A stretch of 64,000 nt of DNA from an uncultured Rhodopila sp. (GTDB lineage: Bacteria; Pseudomonadota; Alphaproteobacteria; Acetobacterales; Acetobacteraceae): NCBI RefSeq assembly GCF_903915725.1, contig NZ_CAIWTY010000012.1:1-64000 (forward strand), read 5' to 3'. Every line of letters starts with the position of its first letter. The first letter of the stretch is position 1. The translations under genes were made by a program, and so were the position numbers. Of this stretch, positions 19,781 through 32,137 are shown in pieces. The notes beneath the pieces are model-generated. The model made no database searches, was not told the origin of the DNA, and was given only the letters and a program-made list of their open reading frames with translations.

Positions 19781-20989
19781 CTATTCCGCCGGCTGCACCA
19801 CGGGGTCTTCGGCGCGGGCCGAGACCCGGGCGGAGCCGGCGCAGAACAGGCTCAGCAGCAGGATCACCGCGACCAGGACCAGCACCAGCTCCGGGTGGCC
19901 GCGGTCGATCAGCAGGCCGAACGGCACCGGCGTAATCGCGCCGCCGAGCGGCAGGCCGGCGCTGACGAAGCCGAACACCTTGCCGATCTGGCCGGGCGGG
20001 GCGGCGTCTTTGACCATGACGTCGCGCGGGGTGCGGCTGGCGCCGAGTGCCAGGCCGGAGGCGAAGGTGGCGCCGACGATCGCCGCGATCGGCAGGCTCA
20101 GCCAGTTCACGGCCAGCATGAGTAGCGCCGACAGGGTTGTCAGGCCGGTGACGAAGGGCAGGATGTGGCGCTTAAAGCTGTCGGCGAACCAGCCGCCGAC
20201 AAGCACGCCCGCGGTGGAGCCGAGCATGTAGGCGGTCAGCGCGGTGGCGGCCATCGCCAGGTCGATGCCCTCGACGGTGTGCAGGACGGTGACCAGCCAG
20301 GCCTGGATGCCGCCGCCGCCCATCGCGCCGAGCATGAAGAACAGGAAGAACAGCACCATGGTGCGGCTGGTGAGCAACTCGCGGCCGGACAGTGCCGCCA
20401 CCCCGTGTGCTTCTTCACGCACCTGATCCTTCAGGATGCGGCTTTGCAGCAGGATCGACAGGACGACCGGCACGCCGGCTAGACCGACGATCAGCAGGGT
20501 GGTGCGCCAGCCCACCAGAGCCATCAGGAAGGCCGCCACCGGCGGGCCGGCGGAGAAGCCGAGATTGCCGCTGAAAGTGTGCAGCGCGAAGGATCGGCCC
20601 ATGCGGGTCTTGTCCACCGAGCCGGACAGGATGGCGTAGTCCGCCGGGTGGATCACGGAATTGCCGATGCCGGATAGCGTCGCCAGCACCAGCACCTGCC
20701 AGAATTGCGTCGCCAGTCCCATGGCGGCGATCGACAGCGACATCAGCAGGGCGCCGCCGACGAGGAACGGCCTCGCGCCGTGGCGGTCCACCAGGAAGCC
20801 GACGGGGGTCTGCAACAGGGCGGTGGTGCCGGACATCAGCATGATGGTCATGCCGAGTTCGGCGAAGCTGACATGGAAGCTGTCCTGCCACGCCAGGAAC
20901 ATCGGCGGCAGGCAGAGGACGTAGAAATGCGAGAGGAAATGCCCGTTGCCAATCAGGATGTTGACGCGGGTGGAGCGGCTGAGCGCCAT
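19781..20989 (-). CDS. MFS transporter
   Basis: NILIGNGHFLSHFYVLCLPPMFLAWQ...GFLVDRHGARPFLVGGALLMSL; 12-TM-like. Confidence 0.92.
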   Translation of the reverse strand: MALSRSTRVNILIGNGHFLSHFYVLCLPPMFLAWQDSFHVSFAELGMTIMLMSGTTALLQTPVGFLVDRHGARPFLVGGALLMSLSIAAMGLATQFWQVLVLATLSGIGNSVIHPADYAILSGSVDKTRMGRSFALHTFSGNLGFSAGPPVAAFLMALVGWRTTLLIVGLAGVPVVLSILLQSRILKDQVREEAHGVAALSGRELLTSRTMVLFFLFFMLGAMGGGGIQAWLVTVLHTVEGIDLAMAATALTAYMLGSTAGVLVGGWFADSFKRHILPFVTGLTTLSALLMLAVNWLSLPIAAIVGATFASGLALGASRTPRDVMVKDAAPPGQIGKVFGFVSAGLPLGGAITPVPFGLLIDRGHPELVLVLVAVILLLSLFCAGSARVSARAEDPVVQPAE

Positions 20990-21113
20990 GATCGAGGGGG
21001 CCTTCGATTGATTTCAGGCAATCTTGGCCGGGGCGGGGAAGGGGGTCAAGGAAACGAGGGCGGCGCCGGGCCGGGAGCATCGGCGGCAAGGGCCGCCTCG
21101 TCGTTGCCAATTA

Positions 21114-21635
21114 TCAGGCCACCGGTTCCGTCAGGATGGTTTCGACCATCTCGGGCGCGCGGGCGAACAGCCGCATAAGGCTGACGGCCGCCGGGTCGGG
21201 CCGATTGCGGCCTTGCTCCCAGTTCTGCAAGGTCCGCACATCCACCCCCAGCATCTCCGCATACTCCCGTTGCGACAGCCGCCGATCGGCGCGCATCGCG
21301 GCGATGTCGGCGGCATCGGCGGAGGCGGGCAGGCGCCGGCGGATTTCCACGTTCATCGCCGCGAGGTCGCCGGCAAGCCGGTGCAGGTCTTCCGACCGGG
21401 CGACCGCGCAGACGGTGCGGCCGGCAGCCGCCAGTTGATCGATCGCGGTATGCGCTTGCTTCAACGTCAAACCGGCCGCGAACGGCCGGCGCGCGACGGG
21501 GACCGCTTTATCGAACGGGCCGGTCCGGCGCAGCACTACGACAATCGACTCGTCAGATGACAAGGGTGCGCGGGAAACGTCCCGGATTGGCCCCAGCCTT
21601 TCGAGCCGAGCCTTCAATTCGGAGTTCATCGACAT
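21114..21635 (-). CDS. HTH-domain regulator, antitoxin-like
   Basis: MSMNSELKARLERLGPIRD...IAAMRADRRLSQREYAEMLGVDVRTLQNWEQGRNRPDPAAVSLMRLFARAP. Confidence 0.75.
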   Translation of the reverse strand: MSMNSELKARLERLGPIRDVSRAPLSSDESIVVVLRRTGPFDKAVPVARRPFAAGLTLKQAHTAIDQLAAAGRTVCAVARSEDLHRLAGDLAAMNVEIRRRLPASADAADIAAMRADRRLSQREYAEMLGVDVRTLQNWEQGRNRPDPAAVSLMRLFARAPEMVETILTEPVA

Positions 21636-21861
21636 CGAGTTGTGCCTTCGCCCACCGCAAAAGCCGCCGCAACGCGGGCGGCCCCATCGAGTTCGGACCC
21701 GCCCCCGAGACGTGCAGTCTGTGCAACACGATCCGCCGCTGGCCCGCCTCGATATCGGCCACGATGTCGATCTGCTGCGGCCAGTTGGCCAATCGGACGT
21801 AAATCCTGCCAGGCTGGTCGAATTCGTTATCGAGGACGAGCCAGTCCATTCGCCGCACCAC
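21553..21861 (-). CDS. Small protein overlapping the HTH gene; putative toxin-like partner
   Basis: 102 aa, MVRRMDWLVLDNEFDQPGRIYVRLANWPQQIDIVADIEAGQRRIVLHRLHVSG; overlaps downstream start by ~83 nt. Confidence 0.55.
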   Translation of the reverse strand: MVRRMDWLVLDNEFDQPGRIYVRLANWPQQIDIVADIEAGQRRIVLHRLHVSGAGPNSMGPPALRRLLRWAKAQLDVDELRIEGSARKAGANPGRFPRTLVI

Positions 21862-22028
21862 TGATAAGCTTTGGAACGGCCAGCGAACCGGCTACGACGA
21901 TATAAGCGAACCACGTATACTCGGCCAATGTTTGCCGTGCGATAGCCGATGTCAAAACCCATCCGGACGCGTCAACCGGCACGCCCGGCGTCTGTTCTTG
22001 CGGAAACAGGACAAGGACGCTGCTACCC

Positions 22029-22805
22029 ATGACCAACCGCCCGATAGCCAGCCTCGGCAAGGTCCCCGAGATCACGCTGACCTTCTGGATCATCAAGATC
22101 GCCGCCACCACGTTGGGAGAGACCGGCGGGGATGCCGTCTCGATGACCCTGGGTCTCGGCTATGCCGTCAGCACCGCGATCTTTGCCGCGCTCTTTCTTG
22201 TGGTGGCGACGGCGCAGATCCGGGCAAGAAGCTTCCATCCCGCGCTCTACTGGCTGGTGATCGTCGCCACCACCACCGTCGGCACCACGATGGCCGACTT
22301 TGCCGACAGGTCTCTGGGCGTCGGCTATACCGGCGGCTCGTCCATCCTGTTCGTCCTGCTGATGGCCTGTCTAGGCACGTGGCGGCTGGTGTGCGGCAGC
22401 GTCTCGGTCAACCGGATCGACTCGCCGCGGCAGGAGACGTTCTACTGGGCGACGATCCTGTTCTCGAACACGCTGGGCACCGCGCTGGGCGACTTCCTGG
22501 CCGACGACGGCGGCCTCGGCTACGAAGGCGGGGCGCTGGTGTTCGGCGCGGCGCTTCAGGTGATCGCCGCCTTGTATTTCTTCACCGGCATCTCCCGCAC
22601 CCTGCTGTTCTGGGCGGCGTTCATCCTGACCCGCCCGCTCGGCGCCACGCTGGGCGACACCCTGACCAAACCACTGGCGGACGGCGGCCTGAACCTTGGC
22701 CGCATCGTCTCGTCGCTGGTGCTGGCGGTTTTCATCGCCGCCTGCGTGTGGCTGCTGCCGCAGCGCGCTGGAACCCATCCCGGGGAACCGGCCGCCGCGC
22801 CGTGA
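22029..22805 (+). CDS. COG4705/DUF347-type integral membrane protein
   Basis: Repeated TLGETGGD / TTVGTTMADFADR / NTLGTALGDFLAD / LGATLGDTLTKP motifs with TM segments. Confidence 0.88.
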   Translation: MTNRPIASLGKVPEITLTFWIIKIAATTLGETGGDAVSMTLGLGYAVSTAIFAALFLVVATAQIRARSFHPALYWLVIVATTTVGTTMADFADRSLGVGYTGGSSILFVLLMACLGTWRLVCGSVSVNRIDSPRQETFYWATILFSNTLGTALGDFLADDGGLGYEGGALVFGAALQVIAALYFFTGISRTLLFWAAFILTRPLGATLGDTLTKPLADGGLNLGRIVSSLVLAVFIAACVWLLPQRAGTHPGEPAAAP

Positions 22806-22961
22806 TCGCGGGACGGGACACACCCGCCCGGGGATTTGATAAAACGTCACGTTCTCGGGCCGCCGCGTGTTGCGTGCTCTCCAACCCCATGTTAGACGCC
22901 CCGCGCCGGTTCGCCGGCCGAACCCTGCATCTCGCCCGCGCCACACGGCTCGGCCCAACAT

Positions 22962-23543
22962 ATGGAAACGAACGTGGCGTCTGCGGCTACGACAATCGCA
23001 TCGGGCGGCGGCCTGGCTGATCGCTACGCCGCCGCACTCTATGGCCTCGCCGACGAGAACCGTGTGCTCGACACCGTCGTGTACCAGATGGAGAATCTCG
23101 GGCGGCTGATCGACGGCAGCAGCGACTTCCGCCGCCTGCTCGCCTCCCCGTTGATCGACGTGAAGACCGCCACCAGCGCCGCCCAGGCGGTGCTGTGGAA
23201 CGAGGGTTTCGGCAAGGAAGTCCGCGACTTCGTCGGCGTGATATCGGTCAACCGGCGGCTCAACGCGCTGCGCGACATCGTCAGCGCCTTCGCCACGCTG
23301 GTGGCCGAACGGCGCGGCATCGTCACCGCGCATGTCGCCTCGGCGCACGGCCTTAGCGACCTGCAGCGCCAGCAGTTGCGCGCCCGCCTGATCGAGGCCG
23401 GCTACAGCAACGTCAACATCGATGAGCGGGTTGAACCCGACCTGCTGGGCGGCCTCGTGGTCCGCATCGGCGCCCGCCTGTACGACACCAGTTTGAAATC
23501 CCGGCTGCAGAGACTGCAGTACGCCATGAAGGGAGCCGCCTAG
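22962..23543 (+). CDS. atpH: F1F0 ATP synthase subunit delta
   Basis: [19 protein letters not shown]..., first gene of the atpHAGDC order. Confidence 0.95.
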   Translation: METNVASAATTIASGGGLADRYAAALYGLADENRVLDTVVYQMENLGRLIDGSSDFRRLLASPLIDVKTATSAAQAVLWNEGFGKEVRDFVGVISVNRRLNALRDIVSAFATLVAERRGIVTAHVASAHGLSDLQRQQLRARLIEAGYSNVNIDERVEPDLLGGLVVRIGARLYDTSLKSRLQRLQYAMKGAA

Positions 23544-23544
23544 T

Positions 23545-25077
<1,533 letters not shown>

Positions 25078-25086
25078 GGGGCCGAC

Positions 25087-25968
25087 ATGCCTAGCCTGAA
25101 GGCTCTCCGGACACGCATCAACAGCGTGAAGTCGACACAGAAGATCACCTCCGCCATGAAGATGGTGGCGGCATCCAAACTGCGTCGCGCGCAGCAGCAG
25201 GCTGAGGCTGCGCGTCCCTATGCCGAGCGGATGGAACGGATGCTGCGCGCTTTGGCGGCATCCGTCACCGATTCGCCGACGGCGCCGAAGCTGCTGATCG
25301 GCACCGGGCAGGACAAGGTGCACCTGCTGATCCCGGTGACGGCGGATCGCGGCCTGGCCGGGGCGTTCAACACCAATGTCGGGCGTGCCACCCGCAATCT
25401 GGCCCGCAAGCTGGAAGCCGAAGGCAAGACGGTGAAGATCCTCGCCGTCGGCCGCAAGGGGCGCGACTACCTGAAGCGCGAGCTGGCCAGCCGCATCGTC
25501 GGCGACGTCAGCTATGCCGGGCGCAAACGCATCGACTTCACCGACGCGCAGGACATCGCCACCCGCGTCACCGCCTTGCTCCAGGGCGGTGAGATCGACG
25601 TGGCGACGATCGTCTACAACCGCTTCAAGTCGGTGATCGCGCAGATCGTGACCGAGCAGCAGATCATCCCGGCGCCGCCGCCCCCGGAAGGCGAGGCTGT
25701 CGATCTGGGCGGCGCGACGTACGAGTTCGAGCCGGACGAGGAAACCATCCTGGCCAAGCTGCTGCCGCAGGCCCTGGCGATCCAGGTCTACCGGTCGCTG
25801 CTGGAAAGTTCCGCGGGCGAGCATGGTGCGCGGATGACCGCGATGGACAACGCCACGCGCAACGCCGGCGACATGATCAAGCGGCTCAGCCAGAACTACA
25901 ACCGTGCCCGCCAGGCGAACATCACCAAGGAACTGATCGAGATCATCTCCGGCGCCGAAGCCGTCTGA
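25087..25968 (+). CDS. atpG: F1F0 ATP synthase subunit gamma
   Basis: [36 protein letters not shown]. Confidence 0.99.
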   Translation: MPSLKALRTRINSVKSTQKITSAMKMVAASKLRRAQQQAEAARPYAERMERMLRALAASVTDSPTAPKLLIGTGQDKVHLLIPVTADRGLAGAFNTNVGRATRNLARKLEAEGKTVKILAVGRKGRDYLKRELASRIVGDVSYAGRKRIDFTDAQDIATRVTALLQGGEIDVATIVYNRFKSVIAQIVTEQQIIPAPPPPEGEAVDLGGATYEFEPDEETILAKLLPQALAIQVYRSLLESSAGEHGARMTAMDNATRNAGDMIKRLSQNYNRARQANITKELIEIISGAEAV

Positions 25969-27438
<1,470 letters not shown>

Positions 27439-27441
27439 GCC

Positions 27442-27843
27442 ATGGCGGTCTCGCTGGAGATCGTCAGTCCGGAGAAGCTGCTGCTGTCCCGCCCGGTGGA
27501 CATGGTGGTGATCCCGGGGGCCGAGGGCGATATCGGTGTGCTGGAAGGCCACACGCCGATGATCGTTACTCTGCGCGGCGGCACGATCGATCTGTACGAG
27601 GGCGACAAGATCGTCGAGCAGTTGTTCGTCCATGGCGGGTTCGCCGAGGTGACGCCGGAGCGGTGCACGGTTCTGGCGAACAAGGCGGTGCCGCTGGGCG
27701 AGGTGAAGAAGGCTGAGGGCGAGAAGCTGCTGGCTGAGGCTGAGGCGGGTTACGAGGCTGCTGATAAGTCGAATACAGCGATTGAGGATGAGGCGCTGGA
27801 TCTGATCCAGTTGGCCCGGTCGATGATTGATCTGGGGCACTGA
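27442..27843 (+). CDS. atpC: F1F0 ATP synthase subunit epsilon
   Basis: LEIVSPEKLLLSRPVDMVVIPGAEGDIGVLEGHTPMIVTLRGG. Confidence 0.98.
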   Translation: MAVSLEIVSPEKLLLSRPVDMVVIPGAEGDIGVLEGHTPMIVTLRGGTIDLYEGDKIVEQLFVHGGFAEVTPERCTVLANKAVPLGEVKKAEGEKLLAEAEAGYEAADKSNTAIEDEALDLIQLARSMIDLGH

Positions 27844-27875
27844 GGGGTTTTCGGATTTTATGGTTGGGTTGAAAG

Positions 27876-27901
27876 GCCGGGCGGATAGCCCGGCTTTTTT
27901 T
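27876..27901 (+). terminator. Intrinsic terminator of the atp operon
   Basis: GCCGGGC-GGATA-GCCCGGC followed by TTTTTTT. Confidence 0.93.
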
Positions 27902-27976
27902 GGACCGCCCGGGTTGCGATTTTAGCAACGTCGCCACTCTGCCAATCTCAGCGGGAAGCTAGGTTGGCGCTGACCG

Positions 27977-27998
27977 TGCGACAGAGGTGCCTGTCGCA
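27977..27998. promoter_or_regulatory. Perfect 8-bp inverted repeat (candidate operator or RNA hairpin) upstream of the HEPN/KGGVGR cassette
   Basis: TGCGACAG-AGGTGC-CTGTCGCA, ending 16 bp before the ATG at 28015. Confidence 0.5.
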
Positions 27999-28014
27999 GG
28001 CTTAATCGCTCGCG

Positions 28015-28524
28015 ATGAGCGACCCCCACAAATCCCCGGACTGTCAGGCCGTCTACGAGACAGTTGCAGACTCAGCGCTTAATTGGCACCTTAGCGTTGA
28101 ACTGCGCCGGGCGGATAGTAGGGTGTCGCAAGGGTTTAATACCACATATCGAGCGGCTGCCCGCAGGCATCAGGAAGCTGCCGAAATCCTATACCAAGGA
28201 CCCAGACAAGACGTGGCCGGGTATCTTTATGGGCTAGCCGCAGAATGCGGTATTAAGGCGCTGATGCTCGATCTCGGTATGAGGCCAGCGGTGGATGGGC
28301 GTAGGAGTGACGACCCCTTCTATGCCCACTTCAGGCAGCTTAGAACGATGCTTCGCGACAACGCCTCAGCGCGGAAGCACACGGATCTGAGGAAGTTTAC
28401 CGAAGATGAGCGCTTTATGGAGCACTGGGACGTGGCTATGCGGTACTCCGATGGTAAGGACATTCTGAAAGCATGGGTTGAGGCGTGGCGCGACAACGCA
28501 AAAGACGTGATGGCAGAAATTTAG
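28015..28524 (+). CDS. HEPN-superfamily-like protein, first gene of the three-gene cassette
   Basis: RAAARRHQEAAEILYQGPRQDVAGYLYGLAAECGIKALM matches the HEPN helix pair pattern (RhxxAexLl...YLaGyAvECaLKa). Confidence 0.6.
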   Translation: MSDPHKSPDCQAVYETVADSALNWHLSVELRRADSRVSQGFNTTYRAAARRHQEAAEILYQGPRQDVAGYLYGLAAECGIKALMLDLGMRPAVDGRRSDDPFYAHFRQLRTMLRDNASARKHTDLRKFTEDERFMEHWDVAMRYSDGKDILKAWVEAWRDNAKDVMAEI

Positions 28525-28532
28525 GGGGCACG

Positions 28533-29876
28533 ATGACGGTACGCTTCGACGACAGTCTTCCTGCCCTCGTTGCCCTGGTGGAGGCGGAATTCGGCGCATC
28601 CGTCTTGGACACCGCGGTCTTTGTGCGTGACGCGACCGGCTACTTGTCCGTTGTCGTGGCCGACGAGGTTGAAGAGGACAAGCTTGCCGAACTCAATAAG
28701 AAGGCGGCCACAAGCCTAGGCGGCTACGCGCGAAGTGAGGACTGTGTGAGAGACCGGCGCGGACCGGGTTCTATCCGCTTATTAAGCGCCGCTTCGTCGC
28801 TAAGCCGGGTCGGCGTTAGCTGCCGAAAGGTCCTTTTCGTTGACCGCCGAATGGTCGGTGCCGATTGGCTTCTGCCGCCGAGGGCGGGAAGTAGCATACC
28901 GCGCATCGCGTTTGTCAGCGTGAAAGGTGGCGTCGGGCGATCTACCGCGCTCGCCGTGATGGCAGCTCACTTGTCCGCACGTGGACTCCGCGTGCTCGCG
29001 ATCGATCTGGATCTCGAGGCACCCGGCATTGGTACCATGCTCATCAGCCCGGATGCGATGCCGAAGTACGGCACCCTCGACTATCTTGTCGAGAACGGTA
29101 TCTCTGGGATTGACGAAGATTTCATGGAGAACACCAAGGGATGGTCCTTTCTCGGAGCCGGAGGGGCCCAAGTCATGGTTCTGCCGGCTTTTGGTAGTGA
29201 GACAATTGCGCACCCGGCTGGTGGTCTCGCGAAGATCGCCCGCGCCTACCTTGAAGACGTTCAGCTCGGCGGAGAGTCGTTATCCCTCACCGAACAGATT
29301 CGGGAAATGATCGAACGGTTTGAAGCAACCGGAGCCCACGATGTGGTCCTTGTTGATGGACGAGCGGGACTGCATGAAACAACTGCTGCGGTCATTCTCG
29401 GTCTCGGAGCCGAGACACTGTTCTTCGGCATAGATGAGCCGCAAACGTTCATCGGCTACAGCCTTCTCTTCTCCCATCTCGCGTCGCGTCAAGGCGTCGA
29501 TTACGAGAACTGGAAACAGCGCATCCAGTTCGTGCATGCCAAGGCGTCAGCCGATCTTCAATCGCAGGTGGAGGCAGCGGCGAGATTCAACGACCTAATG
29601 ACGGTACTTCGTCCCGAGCGCGAACAGAACGTCGACGAGGAGATCCCACTGACCGCTGACGACTTCGACTTGGGGTGGACAACAACCAATGAGGACGTTG
29701 TCGCCGAGATCGTCGGCGACGAAGCTCCCATCATACGTATCCTTGATGATGACCGCTATCACGCATTCGATCCGGTGCGGCAGCCCGCTTTACTTACGTC
29801 AGATCTGTTCAAAGCAACGTTTGCGGATCTGCTGCGCTGGGCAGACGCAGTGGCAGGATTAGACGATCAGACATGA
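28533..29876 (+). CDS. MinD/ParA-like P-loop ATPase with variant Walker A (KGGVGRST)
   Basis: RIAFVSVKGGVGRSTALAVMAAHLSARGLRVLAIDLDLEAPGIGTML ... DVVLVDGRAGLHETTAAVILGLGAETLFFGIDEPQTF; ~110-aa N-terminal domain. Confidence 0.85.
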   Translation: MTVRFDDSLPALVALVEAEFGASVLDTAVFVRDATGYLSVVVADEVEEDKLAELNKKAATSLGGYARSEDCVRDRRGPGSIRLLSAASSLSRVGVSCRKVLFVDRRMVGADWLLPPRAGSSIPRIAFVSVKGGVGRSTALAVMAAHLSARGLRVLAIDLDLEAPGIGTMLISPDAMPKYGTLDYLVENGISGIDEDFMENTKGWSFLGAGGAQVMVLPAFGSETIAHPAGGLAKIARAYLEDVQLGGESLSLTEQIREMIERFEATGAHDVVLVDGRAGLHETTAAVILGLGAETLFFGIDEPQTFIGYSLLFSHLASRQGVDYENWKQRIQFVHAKASADLQSQVEAAARFNDLMTVLRPEREQNVDEEIPLTADDFDLGWTTTNEDVVAEIVGDEAPIIRILDDDRYHAFDPVRQPALLTSDLFKATFADLLRWADAVAGLDDQT

Positions 29877-31339
29877 ACGCAATCGCGGAGCACTTCGCTG
29901 GGATACGAGCGGGACTGGCTAGCCTCGATGCGAGCGCGTCATCGACTGCCAGCGGCGCCGATCGGCCGCATCCTGAAGATATATTCGCACCCGCGCAACA
30001 CGTCGGCGCGCTTGATCCGAACACAACGATCGTGCTTGGGGCTCGGGGGGCCGGGAAAAGCTTTTGGGCCGGCGTTCTCGCTCACACTGACACTCGTGAG
30101 ATCGCAGCTCGCGCGTATCCCCAGATCGGGCTCGGGCGCATAGACGTTGCGCTCGGCTATACCGGCCAGGAGGGTGACCGATCGATCAGCCGCGCGACAA
30201 TCGACGCTCGAGTACCGTCCGGCGCCGAAACCGCCCAAGGCGTACTTCTGTGGCGTTGCGTTCTACTTCGGGCGGTTCGCGGGGTGATCTACCCCGATCG
30301 GCCATTGGAGCGCGTCGGGGCAATGATGACGCAATATGCCGATCCCGAGGATTGGGAGGAAGCTATGGATGAGGCCGACGCGATTCTACGCGCACGCGAT
30401 CTGCTGGTTGTCGTTTTGTTCGACGCTCTCGATAGTCTTTCAATTGAGTGGGCGCGCCTACGCGACCTCACAGATGCGCTGCTGCAAGTCGCCTGGGGCG
30501 TTCGCGGCTACAAGTCCATTCGAATGAAGCTTTTTCTGCGCCCCGACCAAATGCAGGACCTTGGGTTACGATTCATTGAGCTCCCCAAGCTGATATCCGG
30601 AGCCACCGAGCTGAGTTGGAGTGCAATCAATCTCTACGGGATGCTTTTCTCGCGCCTGGCAACATGCAACGCTCCTACTGCACGGGAGGGTTTGAACTGG
30701 GTTTTAGACAAATGTTCGTTGCCACGCCCTCCGGCCAATCTAATTGAGCTTCGCCGATGGCGCCTGTCCGTAAATCGCAAGGCACAGGCCCAAGCTTTCG
30801 AGCTAATTGCCGGCCTCCATATGGGCCGTGGTAGTAAAAGGGGACGGACGTACGATTGGCCGATCAACCATCTGGCCGATGGGCATGGCGTAGTTACCCC
30901 TCGTAGTTTTCTAGTACTTATGCAGTCAGCGGCAACGATGCCTCCCGCGTCAGAAAATCAGGCTATAACCGCTGAGGGAATTCGAAACGGACTTCGCGAT
31001 GCGTCAAAGGTAAGGCTTGAGCAGCTCGCTACTGAATACAAATGGATCAAGAGGGTCCTCCTGCCGCTTGCGCGATTGCAAGTTCCCTGCCAGGAATCAG
31101 TAATTATCCAGCGGTGGCAAGAAAACGAAACGGTGGAGGCTGTACTCCGAGGTGCCCAAGAGCGGCAACTCCTCCCTCCAATCGATGGAAATAGAGACGA
31201 AAGAGCCGACCATAAGTTGGTGATTCGGCTACTCCGGATGGGTGTGCTGAGCCTACGCAGTGACGGTAGATATGATATGCCGGACCTTTTCCGTGTCGCG
31301 GCGCGTCTTTTGAAGAAAGGAGGCGTCGCGCCGGTTTGA
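29873..31339 (+). CDS. Large P-loop NTPase, third gene of the cassette
   Basis: TIVLGARGAGKSFWAGVL Walker A; LLVVVLFDALDSL Walker B-like; start overlaps upstream stop as ATGA. Confidence 0.8.
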   Translation: MNAIAEHFAGIRAGLASLDASASSTASGADRPHPEDIFAPAQHVGALDPNTTIVLGARGAGKSFWAGVLAHTDTREIAARAYPQIGLGRIDVALGYTGQEGDRSISRATIDARVPSGAETAQGVLLWRCVLLRAVRGVIYPDRPLERVGAMMTQYADPEDWEEAMDEADAILRARDLLVVVLFDALDSLSIEWARLRDLTDALLQVAWGVRGYKSIRMKLFLRPDQMQDLGLRFIELPKLISGATELSWSAINLYGMLFSRLATCNAPTAREGLNWVLDKCSLPRPPANLIELRRWRLSVNRKAQAQAFELIAGLHMGRGSKRGRTYDWPINHLADGHGVVTPRSFLVLMQSAATMPPASENQAITAEGIRNGLRDASKVRLEQLATEYKWIKRVLLPLARLQVPCQESVIIQRWQENETVEAVLRGAQERQLLPPIDGNRDERADHKLVIRLLRMGVLSLRSDGRYDMPDLFRVAARLLKKGGVAPV

Positions 31340-31464
31340 CTATGTTATATTTTGGCATAATCGGTATCGAATCGTTTCTGACTTTGAGGACTGGCTCAAA
31401 ACTCATTACGCTTCTACGGTGTCGCCGCACCTGATGGCCATTCCGAATCGGACTTGCCGCGAAG

Positions 31465-32137
31465 CTAGGAAAACAACGCCCGGACCGCCGACCGGCCCTG
31501 ATCGGAAATCTGCAACCCGTCCCGTTCGCAATGCGCCAGCCCCTGACGGATAAAACTCAGCGGCTGGTCCCCGTGCGAGATCATGGCCCGGACCTTCCGC
31601 GAAAACCAAGTATCTCCCCGCCCCCCTGCATTCGCACCGCCCCATCCCAAAGGCGCGAAAAGCCCCGCCAATCGCGCGGCAATCGCGCCCGCGGCCATCC
31701 AACCCGTCTCGCCGTCATCCCAGCAGGCGCAACATCGGGAAGACCAACTCCCGCTCGGAGATACCCGGTTCCCCTTCCCTGGCGTAGCGAGGCCGCGGAG
31801 TTACCCGGGCCAGCACGTCCACCGCTTCAAGCTTCCCCGCACCGAAGTTGCTCGCGAAGCCGGCCGTCGGTTCGATAAAATACTCCCGCTTCACCATGTC
31901 CACCTCCAGCCCGAGCAGGAACCGGAAGATATCAACGGCCCCCGGTCCCATCGGCCACGAAAGGGCACCGTACGGGTCCTCGGGCGGCACTCCGCCGATC
32001 TTCAGGGCCAGGGTGTCGAGGAACAAAGGGATCGGCAGGTCCAGGTCCGACTCTTCGGTCGCGCAGTCATACGTCGTGACGCTATGCTCGATCCGGGCGG
32101 CAGCCGGCAGTGTCTTGACCTTCAGCGGAACGATCAT
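31465..32137 (-). pseudogene. Hypothetical protein gene interrupted by a single-base frameshift
   Basis: MIVPLKVKTLPAAARIEHS...GISERELVFPMLRLLG-stop continues in the adjacent frame as DDGETGWMAAGAIAARLAGLFAPLGWG...AVRALFS. Confidence 0.75.

Noticed and set aside
31340-31464. Short AT-richer stretch after the cassette considered as an att site or integration scar
   Set aside because: No tRNA gene, integrase or convincing direct repeat could be found flanking the cassette by eye.
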